Part shown: one piece after another, positions 26,526 through 35,388 of the stretch
Layout: each line of letters opens with the position of its first letter
Position numbering within the stretch: position 1 is the first letter of the stretch
Source: JAXGQE01 sp040766585
GTDB lineage: Bacteria > Bacillota > SLNR01
NCBI GenBank assembly: GCA_040766585.1
Contig: JAXGQE010000007.1
Location: 62,001 to 126,000, forward strand
Reading direction: 5' to 3'
DNA length: 64,000 nt
Program-made: the position numbers and the translations under genes
Notes under the pieces: model-generated
The model's database searches: none
Told to the model about the DNA's origin: nothing
What the model saw: only the letters and a program-made list of their open reading frames with translations

Positions 26526-27405
26526 CGTTTTCCACCTCCTGAGTTCGATGTAGAAATACATCAGCTAGCAGACTGATAACAAATGTGATCATGAACAAGA
26601 CAAATCCCACTGCGAATAGTGCATAATAATGAGTTGTATTGAATGCCACTTCACCCAATTCAATGGCAATGGTCGCTGTCATGGTCCGTACAGACGAAAA
26701 CATATTTTCAGGGAATGCTATAGCATTACCTGCCACCATAATCACGGTCATGGTCTCCCCAATAGCTCGCCCAACGCCCAGCAAAACAGCCGCTGATACA
26801 CCCGAAATGGCAGCCGGTAATGTAACATGGCGAATGGTCTGCCAGCGGGTTGCACCCAAAGCCAACGAAGCTTCTCGGTATTCATCGGGAACAACGCTCA
26901 AAGCGTCTTCGGCAATGCTGATGATGGTCGGCAGAGCCATAAAAGCCAGCAAAATGGAAGCATTGAGAGCATTTTGGCCATTGGACAATCCGAAAACGGA
27001 TGCAATTACCCGACTGAGCACAACCAACCCAAAAAATCCGATTACGACCGAGGGTACGCCGGCCAAAAGCTCAATCAGCGGCTTGAATAGTTCCTTTTCC
27101 CAGCGACTAGCAATTTCCGCTAAATATGTAGCGCAGGCAACACCCAGGGGAAGTGCCAGTACGATGGCTCCCAAGGTCACCATACCCGTACTTGCAAGCA
27201 GCGGGATAATCCCATAGGATGAACCGGTAAACCCAGTCGGATTCCACACCCTTCCCGATAGGAACGACCCCAGTCCAATCGCTTGCCATGCTTGAAAACT
27301 GCTTCGCAGTAGCATATAGAAGATCCCTAGAAGGATAACAATGACAATAAAACCATTGATTTTGAAGAACCAAGCGATTGCATTCTCTTTCTGTCGCGAT
27401 CTCAT
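26500..27405 (-). CDS. pstC: Phosphate ABC transporter permease PstC
   Basis: The second permease, 301 aa, with six predicted helices and an EAA loop (DALSVVPDEYREASLALGATRWQTI) very like that of PstA. GGAGGAGGAACAGAT precedes the ATG at 27405. It starts 84 bases after pstS and forms the PstCA heterodimer in the membrane. Confidence 0.95.
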   Translation of the reverse strand: MRSRQKENAIAWFFKINGFIVIVILLGIFYMLLRSSFQAWQAIGLGSFLSGRVWNPTGFTGSSYGIIPLLASTGMVTLGAIVLALPLGVACATYLAEIASRWEKELFKPLIELLAGVPSVVIGFFGLVVLSRVIASVFGLSNGQNALNASILLAFMALPTIISIAEDALSVVPDEYREASLALGATRWQTIRHVTLPAAISGVSAAVLLGVGRAIGETMTVIMVAGNAIAFPENMFSSVRTMTATIAIELGEVAFNTTHYYALFAVGFVLFMITFVISLLADVFLHRTQEVENDESGYSHH

Positions 27406-27489
27406 ATCTGTTCCTCCTCCACCGACATGCAGGTTCAGGAGCGAAATAAATTCTTTCGCTCCTGAACACAGTACCAATGCGTGCGAACG

Positions 27490-28392
27490 TTACTGGATGT
27501 ATTCCTTATTCTTTTCTACATACTCGGGAGTAACCGGCAGGAACCCTTCTTCAACCACAATGGCTTGCCCTTCTTCACTGAGTTCGAACTCAAAGAATGC
27601 TTTCAAAGCCCCGGTTGGATTTCCGTTCACATACTGGAACAAAGGTCGTGTCATGGCGTACTCGCCGGAGAAGACTTTTTCGTCGTCCAATGGGCTAATG
27701 TATTCCCCACCCACTTCAGCAGCGATACTCAATGCTGCAACCCCTTCGGCACTCTTAACATAACCGATGGCTGCATAGCCAATTCCTCCTGCATCCTGAG
27801 CAACGCCTTCGATAATGGCGGAAGTACCAGACATTTGGTTCATGGATTCAGCATAGTCACCTTGAACAACCAGATCGCGGAAGAAAACAAATGTACCTGA
27901 TGTAGGCTGCCGTCCAAACAGAGTAATCGGAGTATCACTGCCGCCCAATTCACTCCAGTTGGTGATTTCGCCGCGATAGATTTTACCCAAATCTTCAAGA
28001 GTAATTTCATTCACTGTGTTGCTGCTGTTGACCACGGCTGCCACACCATCAAAGGCAAATACGATACCTACCGGATCCACATCGTTGGCTTCAGCCTGGG
28101 AAATCTCTTCTTCACTCATTGGCCGAGATGAATTCGCAATATCAGCAGTACCATTGATAATTGCAGCAATACCGACCCCGGATCCACCGCCGGTTACTGA
28201 AAATTCTGTGTCTGCATCGACTTCCGCATAGGCTTCCACCAAGCTTTGAACCAGATTGACTTCACTGTCTGACCCTGTAATCGTAAACATTTCTGCTTCG
28301 GGCTGTGCCGGTCCGCATCCTGTCAAACCGAAAGCGACCAAAACCGCCAGCGCCACTACCAATGTTACGCTTTTACCCATTCTGTTTATCAT
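27490..28392 (-). CDS. pstS: Phosphate-binding lipoprotein PstS
   Basis: Extracellular phosphate-binding protein anchored as a lipoprotein, 300 aa. The signal peptide ends in the lipobox FGLTGCG (cysteine near residue 26). The mature part has phosphate-binding motifs typical of the family: TGGGSGVGIAAIINGTADIA, an IYRGEITNWSELGG block and PTSGTFVFF. GGAGGTCGAAG precedes the ATG. It is the first gene of the operon and is preceded by Pho-box-like repeats. Confidence 0.96.
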   Translation of the reverse strand: MINRMGKSVTLVVALAVLVAFGLTGCGPAQPEAEMFTITGSDSEVNLVQSLVEAYAEVDADTEFSVTGGGSGVGIAAIINGTADIANSSRPMSEEEISQAEANDVDPVGIVFAFDGVAAVVNSSNTVNEITLEDLGKIYRGEITNWSELGGSDTPITLFGRQPTSGTFVFFRDLVVQGDYAESMNQMSGTSAIIEGVAQDAGGIGYAAIGYVKSAEGVAALSIAAEVGGEYISPLDDEKVFSGEYAMTRPLFQYVNGNPTGALKAFFEFELSEEGQAIVVEEGFLPVTPEYVEKNKEYIQ

Positions 28393-28437
28393 TCTTCGAC
28401 CTCCCTTTATTGTTCTAGAATCATTATTTCGATCCTA

Positions 28438-28476
28438 TGTTAAGAAATTGTACGCCTTTTATTAAGAATATGTGAA
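28438..28476 (-). promoter_or_regulatory. Pho-box-like direct repeats upstream of pstS
   Basis: On the minus strand TTCACA, TTAATA, CGTACA and TTAACA occur with exactly five bases between each, an 11-bp period. This matches the TTAACA-type repeats bound by PhoP in Gram-positive bacteria. The array ends 46 bases before the pstS start, a position suited to activation under phosphate starvation. Confidence 0.7.
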
Positions 28477-28483
28477 GATTCAA

Positions 28484-28510
28484 AATAAAAAACCTGCACA
28501 TGGCAGGTTA
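28484..28510 (-). terminator. Terminator after the surE-ypmA transcript
   Basis: Minus strand AACCTGC, a CATGT loop and GCAGGTT are followed by TTTTTATTTT. It insulates the pst promoter from upstream genes. Confidence 0.8.
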
Positions 28511-28551
28511 ATGACTTACTGACGCTATAATGTAAGAGATATTGTCTTGGC

Positions 28552-28752
28552 TTACTGCATATTATCCATCTTCTGCAAATCATATACGGAAAATTCAAAC
28601 TGTTGATCGCCTGTTTGTCTCAAACCAAAAATCAGACCTCGTGCTTTCAGTTCCTGATTCAAAACGGACACCATCCGGTGAACCTGATCCGGAAGTATGA
28701 CTTGTATGCGGGCTACCAGTGGAAGATCATCGTGAATCGGTTTTACTTTCAC
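28552..28752 (-). CDS. YpmA-like small protein (DUF4264)
   Basis: A 66-aa protein resembling the DUF4264/YpmA family: a DDLPLVARIQVILPDQ stretch, then VLNQELKARGLIFGLRQTG and the ending FEFSVYDLQ. Function unknown in the family. GGGAGGGG lies eight bases before the GTG at 28752, which I prefer to upstream ATGs. Its start overlaps the 3' end of surE by 26 bases, so translation is probably coupled. Confidence 0.7.
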   Translation of the reverse strand: MKVKPIHDDLPLVARIQVILPDQVHRMVSVLNQELKARGLIFGLRQTGDQQFEFSVYDLQKMDNMQ

Positions 28753-29551
28753 AGTCATCCCCTCCCAGGTTTTCAAGGCGGCATAAGGCATCGAGTTTCC
28801 AGTCGGATAAACTCTCAATGATGCTGTAATTGGTCAGATCAAAGTGGATGGGTGTTACGGATATCTTCTTATCTCGGACTACTGTAATGTCTGCAGCCGG
28901 ATCCGGAACAACTTCCAAAGGTTCACCGGCCAACCAGTAATAGGTTCTTCCAAAGGGATCCGTGCGTCGTTCAAAAACATGATCGTACTGACGTACCCCC
29001 AAATGAGTGATCACCAATCCTTGGATCTCATCTCGCGTCCCTGGAGGAATGTTGACATTTAAGAGTGTATTTTTCGGTAGTGTCTGCTCTCTCAACAGAT
29101 CCATCAGCATAGCGGCGAAATGGGCGGAATAGGAATAGTCATTGCTGCCAAAGGCGGTCAACGATAAAGCCACAGACGGAATACCCAGCATAACCCCTTC
29201 AATGGCAGCAGATACTGTGCCGGAATACAAGACATCAGTCGCCAGATTGGCGCCATTGTTGATTCCGGAGAATATCATATCCGGCCGCTGGGGCAGCAAC
29301 GACCCCACCGCCAGCTTAACACAGTCCGATGGGGTACCATCGATCGAATACCCTTTCACCTGCGGATTATCATAGTCAATTTCCTGCACTCGCAGAGGAT
29401 GATTGAAAGTAATGGAGTGTCCGCTTCCACTTCGTTCACGGTCCGGTGCCGCCAAATATATTTCCATATCCGAACGCTTTTCCAGCACTTTCCGCAACGC
29501 TTGAATCCCCTCTGCCTGAATCCCATCATCGTTGGTTAAAAGTATCCTCAT
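28727..29551 (-). CDS. surE: 5'-nucleotidase SurE
   Basis: Metal-dependent nucleotide/exopolyphosphate phosphatase, 274 aa. The N-terminal metal site LLTNDDGIQAEGI (residues 4-16), the RSGSGHSIT motif and the YSGTVSAAIEG block are all present. AAAGGGGTTATTGG precedes the ATG at 29551, and the upstream extension to 29623 has no support. It lies 13 bases after a nucleoside hydrolase gene, which suggests a nucleotide salvage or turnover transcript. Confidence 0.95.
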   Translation of the reverse strand: MRILLTNDDGIQAEGIQALRKVLEKRSDMEIYLAAPDRERSGSGHSITFNHPLRVQEIDYDNPQVKGYSIDGTPSDCVKLAVGSLLPQRPDMIFSGINNGANLATDVLYSGTVSAAIEGVMLGIPSVALSLTAFGSNDYSYSAHFAAMLMDLLREQTLPKNTLLNVNIPPGTRDEIQGLVITHLGVRQYDHVFERRTDPFGRTYYWLAGEPLEVVPDPAADITVVRDKKISVTPIHFDLTNYSIIESLSDWKLDALCRLENLGGDDCESKTDSR

Positions 29552-29564
29552 CCAATAACCCCTT

Positions 29565-30509
29565 TCACGACGATGCCTGACCGGAGATTCGGCTGACAAA
29601 TAGATCCACAAACCGATCCGCATCTACATCCATACATACTTTCATATTGGGTTCTTTACCGGTGGTTCCATAGTAATCACCCAGTGTTTTCCCCCGGGTA
29701 ATCTCTCCCACAATCTCAACATCGACATACATGGACTGTACTGTTACCAGTGTAGGATCAATGGCCACACCCACAGTAAGAGGGTCATGCAGCGCACAGC
29801 CATTGATACCAAATCGCTTTTTGCTAAAATCCAGATAAATCTGTGCAGACCGATAGACAAAATCGGCTTCTGGAGTGCCCAGTGTTTTCAGTTTATCCAA
29901 ATGCTCAGGCCGCAGCAGCGTTTTGCGGGTAACATCCAACCCCACCAAGGTGATGGGCATGCCCGAATGAAACACGATCTTGGCTGCTTCCGCATCTGTG
30001 TAGATGTTGAATTCAGCGGCAGGTGTACGATTGCCGGGAACCATCACGGCTCCACCCATGATGATGACTTCCTGAACAGCTTCCGCAATTTTGGGCTCTT
30101 TCAGATAAGCCGCGGCAATATTGCTTAATGGACCCACGGGCATCAGTGTAATCTGACCGGGATGATTCATAATGGTCTTAATAATCATGTCCACTGCATG
30201 GGTCTTGCTCTCGCGGATAACCGGTGGTGCAATACCCAGATTTCCCAGGCCGTCATCTCCGTGGGCTACTTTCCCGGTTTTCAAGGGTCTAAGAAATGGT
30301 CGATCCAATCCTCTCCCCACAGGAACATCCGTTGCTTTCATCATCTCCAGCACACGCAGAGAGTTCTTTGTGGTAAGCTCCAGCTCAACATTTCCAGCTA
30401 CTGTGGTAATGGCTTCCAGTTCAATCTCCGGAGATTTTAAAGCGAACATCAAAGCCCAGGCATCATCCACACCCGTATCCACATCCATAATCACGCGTTT
30501 TACTGCCAT
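29565..30509 (-). CDS. Nucleoside hydrolase (IunH family)
   Basis: Hydrolyses N-ribosidic bonds of nucleosides to base and ribose. The 314-aa protein has the Ca2+-binding DVDTGVDDAWAL motif (about 9-20), GPLSNIAAAY, the metal-contact NIYTDAEAAKIVF region and a conserved HDPLTV near residue 232. Base specificity cannot be read. AAAAGGAGGGTTTGG precedes the ATG. It overlaps the upstream HAD gene by ten bases. Confidence 0.92.
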   Translation of the reverse strand: MAVKRVIMDVDTGVDDAWALMFALKSPEIELEAITTVAGNVELELTTKNSLRVLEMMKATDVPVGRGLDRPFLRPLKTGKVAHGDDGLGNLGIAPPVIRESKTHAVDMIIKTIMNHPGQITLMPVGPLSNIAAAYLKEPKIAEAVQEVIIMGGAVMVPGNRTPAAEFNIYTDAEAAKIVFHSGMPITLVGLDVTRKTLLRPEHLDKLKTLGTPEADFVYRSAQIYLDFSKKRFGINGCALHDPLTVGVAIDPTLVTVQSMYVDVEIVGEITRGKTLGDYYGTTGKEPNMKVCMDVDADRFVDLFVSRISGQASS

Positions 30510-31168
30510 TCCAAACCCTCCTTTTTACTTATCAGATACGACAGCAAGTTAGCTAAAGAGTATCCAATCCATTCCGGAGAGACCTGCCGGAGTTCTTGTT
30601 GTGTATGAGCACCCGTTGCGACAGCCAGCATTGTTACACCGGCTTGCTTTGCGGTGAGGCAGTCAGTGATTGAATCCCCTACATAGGCCGTTTGGGTATT
30701 GTCCGTCATCATGGTATCCATTACCAGTTGGAGCATGGCCGGATGCGGTTTCGGGAACTCAACATTATCCGGTCCTGCGATCATCCCAAAGTATTCTGCG
30801 ATTCCTGTTGACTCCAAAATATTCCGGGTAAATCCCAATGGCTTGTTGGTGGCAACCGCCATTTTGATTTTGCTTGATCTCAGATAATCCAGAAGATTAC
30901 GAGTATCTGGGAAAAGTTTCGTCTTTTCTATGCATATGGTTTGGTAATGGGCACGATATCGGGCCACCGCCTCATCCACATCGTTCCTCTGAATGAATTC
31001 AGCAAACATATCATGCAGAGGAAGGCCAATCAATTTGGCCACTTCATGAATCGGCCGTACGGCATGACCCATTTCTTGAAGTGCTAAATTAAAGCACAGG
31101 GAGATGGCCTCGTTGCTGTCAACCAAAGTCCCATCCAAATCAAAGACTATCAGATCCAGTTTTTTCAT
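30500..31168 (-). CDS. HAD-family phosphatase (PpaX/Gph-like)
   Basis: A 222-aa haloacid dehalogenase hydrolase with motif I FDLDGTLVDS (8-17), motif II VATNKP, the lysine in FPKPHP and motif IV YVGDSITD. The helical cap between motifs I and II is of the phosphoglycolate phosphatase/PpaX type. The likely substrate is a small phosphorylated metabolite or pyrophosphate. Overlap with the nucleoside hydrolase implies cotranscription. Confidence 0.88.
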   Translation of the reverse strand: MKKLDLIVFDLDGTLVDSNEAISLCFNLALQEMGHAVRPIHEVAKLIGLPLHDMFAEFIQRNDVDEAVARYRAHYQTICIEKTKLFPDTRNLLDYLRSSKIKMAVATNKPLGFTRNILESTGIAEYFGMIAGPDNVEFPKPHPAMLQLVMDTMMTDNTQTAYVGDSITDCLTAKQAGVTMLAVATGAHTQQELRQVSPEWIGYSLANLLSYLISKKEGLEWQ

Positions 31169-31219
31169 GATCGACTCTTGCGGGCCCCCTCTCTTCTCAG
31201 TAGACTTCGTCTGCCGGCA

Positions 31220-32524
31220 CTATATTTCCTCCTGCCCCAAAGAGTCTAGTTTGTGGCGAGGTTCAGGAAGACGAATACTGTAAACCAAAGATGCAAAGAG
31301 GAATATCGTTGCTATGAAAAATACAGGCTCGTATCCGAATTGACCCACCAGTATGCCGCCCCCTACTGACAAAACAGCAGACACCACTGACAAAGCATTC
31401 AATAACCCGTAATACGATGGTCGATCTGCTTCCGGTGCAATGTCCAAAACATAATTGGTGAATCCAATGAATTGCCCGCTGTCCGATGCGCCGATTCCGA
31501 CAAAAATCAGGGCATACAAAACAGTCATCAGTATACTCTGAGTGTACTGAGACATACCGTACACGATCAAGGCCAAAACAGGCATGCAAAAAGTAACCAG
31601 TGCGGTTCCGACCAGTACAGAGCGATTCCCAACGCGGTCACTCAGACGGCCAAAAAGGAGGCTGCCAAATATCATTCCCAACGTCTGCAGCAAAACATAA
31701 ATACCGATGATCCCGGCACCGCTGGTGATTACCTTTTGGCTGTATACAACATAGAACGGCACCACCATAAATGTGAAGCTGACGAGCACACGAACAACAG
31801 CGACTTTTCGAAACGCATCATTTCTGGCGAAAAGTTCCGGCATTGCCCGCAGATACTCCTGGAAATTTCTTTTCTGGGAGACAATCTGTCCCGGAGGTTC
31901 TTTTAACAACACCAAGATCAAGTAGTTGATCCCGAATACAATCACTGCTGCAAAAAAGACGACAGAATAATTGACAGGAAAGCGATATCCGGAGTATTCA
32001 AGGATCTGACGAATCAAAAACCCGGCACCCAGCCCGAAGAGGCTTCCCAGAAGCTGCATCACACTGAACAACGAACCCCGTCGGGCAGCTCGAACTGTTT
32101 TTGCAGTGATATCCACCCAGGCCAATGCACTGACACCTTCACACAGGTTGAATAAAAAGTACAGCAGGAAAAAAAGAGCCAACACCAGCCCCGGATATTC
32201 TGTCCCCCAGGCAAAAGTTGTCAGAGCCATGACCAGCAGACAAGCACGAGATGCCAGGCTTGTCTTCAAAAGAACCGGTTTTTTAAGTTCACGACCTTCC
32301 AGGTAATTGGCAGCGAACAGCTGAGGTAGAAACCAGCCTGTCGATCGAGCTGCGGAAACCAGACCCACCAGAATGCTGGATGTGGTCAGTGTGGCCACAA
32401 AAGCCGGTAAAACTGTGGAATACGATATAAATGTCATTCCAATCATGAAGACGGTTCCTTCTGCAATTAACAGGGGGAAATTGGTCTTTTCAAGTTCGGG
32501 AATGATTTCTTCATGGTTAATCAT
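31220..32524 (-). CDS. MFS transporter
   Basis: A 434-aa major facilitator protein with about twelve hydrophobic helices. The loop-2/3-like motif is weak, but the loop-8/9 motif GRLSDRVGNRSVL is clear. The substrate is unknown. GGAGGTCCATTC precedes the ATG. It lies 15 bases after the PLP decarboxylase gene on the same strand, so transport of an amino acid or its decarboxylation product is possible but unproven. Confidence 0.85.
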   Translation of the reverse strand: MINHEEIIPELEKTNFPLLIAEGTVFMIGMTFISYSTVLPAFVATLTTSSILVGLVSAARSTGWFLPQLFAANYLEGRELKKPVLLKTSLASRACLLVMALTTFAWGTEYPGLVLALFFLLYFLFNLCEGVSALAWVDITAKTVRAARRGSLFSVMQLLGSLFGLGAGFLIRQILEYSGYRFPVNYSVVFFAAVIVFGINYLILVLLKEPPGQIVSQKRNFQEYLRAMPELFARNDAFRKVAVVRVLVSFTFMVVPFYVVYSQKVITSGAGIIGIYVLLQTLGMIFGSLLFGRLSDRVGNRSVLVGTALVTFCMPVLALIVYGMSQYTQSILMTVLYALIFVGIGASDSGQFIGFTNYVLDIAPEADRPSYYGLLNALSVVSAVLSVGGGILVGQFGYEPVFFIATIFLFASLVYSIRLPEPRHKLDSLGQEEI

Positions 32525-32539
32525 GAATGGACCTCCTGT

Positions 32540-33904
32540 TCAGCTTTTAGAAACCACCGTGACATAGGGATCTCCATGATGATCTTCCAGTCCCAGTACA
32601 GGTATCCCTGACTGATACACCTTCAGAATGTATTCAACGACATCCGCGGTTAGCTTCTCTCCCGGATACACAACCGGAATACCGGGAGGATAAGGACATA
32701 CAACAGCATGGCTGATTGCTCCCACTGCATGGATCAGCGGTACTTTCCTACTTTGGGAATGAAAGGCCTCTTTGACCGGCATCAGCGTTTCTCGAAGACC
32801 CGGCAAAACGCCCATATTCGCCTTTGTTTGGTTAGATCCTCTTTTCTTTCGAGATAGTTCTTTCAGTGCATCCACCAGTGCTATCTCCTCGACTTGTGAA
32901 TCAGCGATGGTCAATAGGAAAAGAATATTGTTCATGTCCGCCATCTCAGCCTGAATCCCGCAGGATTCTCTCAAAAAACAATCAGCATCCCGTCCAGTAA
33001 TACCCAGTCCAGACACGTCAATGCACAATTTTGTGGGATCAAAATCGAAACTACCATCTTTTTGCACATCCATCCGATCGAATGTGCTGATCCCATCGAT
33101 ATTGAAAATAGCCTGACGCATTCTTTCTGCCATCTGAATGGTCCGGCCCAAAAGGGCTTCTCCTTCCAGTGCCATCTGCCGCCGTGCTCCGTCTAATGAT
33201 GCCAGCAACATCAATGAAGATCGTTTTTCTCTCAGCAATTCAAAAGATGCATCAAAACGAGATTTTTCCAGCAAAGACCCCTGCCGATGAACCATGGAGC
33301 TTTGGGTGAGAGCTCCAATCCACTTGTGGGTACTCTGAACCACGCCGTCAGCGCCGCATTGCAGTGCTGACTGCGGCAGTTCTTGATGAAATCCCAGATG
33401 AGGACCGTGGGCCTCATCCACCAATACCGGTATGCCGTGCTCATGGCATCGATGGGCAATGCTTCTCACATCACTGATGATGCCCTGATATGTGGGATGC
33501 ACCAGAAATAGGGCACAGCAGTCCGGATGAATCTGGAGAGCTTCCTGGACATCTTCAACTCGAATATGCAGCGGAAATCCTCTTTTCTGAGAATATACCG
33601 GCTCGATAAAAACCGGTTTTGCACCGCTTAATACCAACGCTCCCAAAACAGACCGATGGGCATTTCGCGGCACCAGGATCTTGTCATTGGCTCGGCAAGC
33701 CGCCATGATCAGACCGTGGATTCCCTGTGTGGATCCGTTGGTTAAAAAGTATGTATTGTCAGCCCCATATAGACTCGCTGCCATTTCTTCTGCAGTTCGG
33801 ACATCCGCATCATCCACATCCACGAAATGCTGGTAGAGCTGATTGTCATCCTGAATCGAATACTTTTGCAGTCGATCCACCAATACCGCGCTGTGGTGGT
33901 CCAT
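32540..33904 (-). CDS. Orn/Lys/Arg decarboxylase-like PLP protein, N-terminally short
   Basis: Fold-type I PLP enzyme of 454 aa resembling the short SpeA-type arginine/lysine decarboxylases. It has the family block LTNGSTQGIHGLI, the aspartate in VDEAHGPHLGF, the Schiff-base lysine in STHKWIGALTQSSM and a C-terminal CPYPPGIPVVYPGE. Relatives begin with an FHxPGHKxG segment in front of the NGTT block; here only about 45 residues precede it and that motif is absent. The start is well supported (GGGGGAGGT six bases before the ATG), so the shortening looks genuine. The product may be active on another substrate or impaired. Confidence 0.82.
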   Translation of the reverse strand: MDHHSAVLVDRLQKYSIQDDNQLYQHFVDVDDADVRTAEEMAASLYGADNTYFLTNGSTQGIHGLIMAACRANDKILVPRNAHRSVLGALVLSGAKPVFIEPVYSQKRGFPLHIRVEDVQEALQIHPDCCALFLVHPTYQGIISDVRSIAHRCHEHGIPVLVDEAHGPHLGFHQELPQSALQCGADGVVQSTHKWIGALTQSSMVHRQGSLLEKSRFDASFELLREKRSSLMLLASLDGARRQMALEGEALLGRTIQMAERMRQAIFNIDGISTFDRMDVQKDGSFDFDPTKLCIDVSGLGITGRDADCFLRESCGIQAEMADMNNILFLLTIADSQVEEIALVDALKELSRKKRGSNQTKANMGVLPGLRETLMPVKEAFHSQSRKVPLIHAVGAISHAVVCPYPPGIPVVYPGEKLTADVVEYILKVYQSGIPVLGLEDHHGDPYVTVVSKS

Positions 33905-33924
33905 TCCAGTACCTCCCCCACCAT

Positions 33925-34572
33925 TTATTTACTGATGGACAGTGTCGCAACGTCCACTTCCATCGAACGTGTATATACATTGCGTATCGAAATCTGTCCT
34001 CCTTGGGGAAACTTATAGGTGGTCACACAAGCCACGGCAACTGTCAATGTCTGTTTTCCTGCTTGATCCCAGACCATCTGAAAGTTCTCGCTGGGTTTAA
34101 TGGACGTAATCACTGTTTCACCAAATGGAGGTTCCACATAATCCACAGTAACCCGATAGCGAGCTGGCCGCCCTGTTACCCATGCTTTCGGGCCGATGAT
34201 ACGGATATCCGGGTTCACCAGACCGATGGTTTCAAAATTGAACGATTGGGGCAAATGAATCGATGTCGCATCCAACACCAAATGCCAGACTTTCTCGCGA
34301 ATCTTTTCCCCCGTTTTGCTGTATGAAATGGCTTTGACTACATACTCCCCCACTTTGTCGAATACCTTTTCCAGGGTTCCCACAGTATTCATCGGATCGC
34401 GATCGTAAGTGACACTGCCATCTCCCCAATGCCATTCCCACCAGCCATGTTTGGTCTCATTCTCTTCCATGGTCGTAGTTTTCTGATCGGGGTTTCGAAC
34501 AGTATAAATTTTGGGGGCAACCGTGGTTACCTGTTCATTGGGTGCCGGGGTTTGATAGACTTCAAAGCCCAC
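33925..34572 (-). CDS. Downstream part of an amber-interrupted secreted protein (PKD-like domain)
   Basis: A 215-residue frame with a PKD/immunoglobulin-like part (WEWHWGDGSVTYDRDP ... VFDKVGEYVVKAISYS). No recognisable ribosome binding site precedes the GTG at 34572. The same frame is open further upstream to the TAG at 34663-34665 that ends the next ORF, with about 30 sense codons between. The simplest reading is that it is the C-terminal portion of the upstream gene. Function unknown; probably extracellular. Confidence 0.55.
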   Translation of the reverse strand: MGFEVYQTPAPNEQVTTVAPKIYTVRNPDQKTTTMEENETKHGWWEWHWGDGSVTYDRDPMNTVGTLEKVFDKVGEYVVKAISYSKTGEKIREKVWHLVLDATSIHLPQSFNFETIGLVNPDIRIIGPKAWVTGRPARYRVTVDYVEPPFGETVITSIKPSENFQMVWDQAGKQTLTVAVACVTTYKFPQGGQISIRNVYTRSMEVDVATLSISK

Positions 34573-34662
34573 TTTTTCATCATTTTTCGGCCGTTTTCCA
34601 TCGGCCCTTGATTTCCATGGGATATTTTCTCCCCCAACGGATCTTTCAAAAACGAAAATACT

Positions 34663-35334
34663 CTAATACGAGAAATCACCGTAAGGGATGCCCGTACTGC
34701 CGGGACTGTATTGTATGACCAAATATGCATCGGACACATCCAGACCAAATCCCGGCACATTGAGGAACCCCTCTGACAGACCATTTTCTGTTTTCAAAGT
34801 AAGGGGATACCTGGCCAGCGGTGATCCGTTGGCTGACACGGTTTCCACCCAAACTCGGTATTCATCGTCAGACCCATTTCTTTTCCCTTTGAATTCAAAA
34901 TACAGCCTCCCGGTGTGGGTCTGAAGCTGATCGTCCGAGAATCGAATCCGTACGGATTGTCCCTTCGGACAACGATAATTTCCATTTTCTCGATTTCCCC
35001 ACAACTGCCACCACTGGCGGATATGAGGGCAGTGAGTCGACAGGACTGGCTGGGCCATTGCTGTATGCGAGCCTGAATCATGGGTCCAGGCCGGATGCAT
35101 TCCAGGAAAAACGGTAAAACCAACAATCAGGAGTAATCCGAGGCAAACCTTCCGAGCCCAGTTTATCGATCCATTCGAACTTCTCCATGGTCCTCCAGAA
35201 GCCGAATATTGTATTCGGCAATTCTTTTTACCAGACAGTATAGCGATGCAAACGGACATTGCGCAATAAAAAGCACCGGCAATCCACTTCACCGGGTGAT
35301 TCAGGTTCTTTGCTGCAGCGTAGAATTTCTTCAT
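34663..35334 (-). CDS. Putative exported protein, possibly truncated by an in-frame TAG
   Basis: A 223-residue product with GGGAGGCTCC ahead of its ATG. Two hydrophobic stretches occur (about residues 18-34, and VCLGLLLIVGFTVFPGM around 63-79), suggesting export or membrane anchoring. After that comes a beta-rich region with GRLYFEFKGKRNG and YLVIQYSPGSTG. I do not recognise the domain. It ends at TAG (34663-34665) and the frame continues without a stop into a PKD-like region to 33925. Alternatives are a nonsense mutation, readthrough, or two adjacent genes. Confidence 0.55.
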   Translation of the reverse strand: MKKFYAAAKNLNHPVKWIAGAFYCAMSVCIAILSGKKNCRIQYSASGGPWRSSNGSINWARKVCLGLLLIVGFTVFPGMHPAWTHDSGSHTAMAQPVLSTHCPHIRQWWQLWGNRENGNYRCPKGQSVRIRFSDDQLQTHTGRLYFEFKGKRNGSDDEYRVWVETVSANGSPLARYPLTLKTENGLSEGFLNVPGFGLDVSDAYLVIQYSPGSTGIPYGDFSY

Positions 35335-35388
35335 TGGTTGGAGCCTCCCGGAATGATGTCTGCTTTCTATGCAATTGTGATCTCTCGC

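Noticed and set aside
34663..34665. TAG as pyrrolysine
   Set aside because: No pyl genes or methylamine methyltransferases are in the window and the protein family is not one known to use pyrrolysine; kept only as an open possibility.
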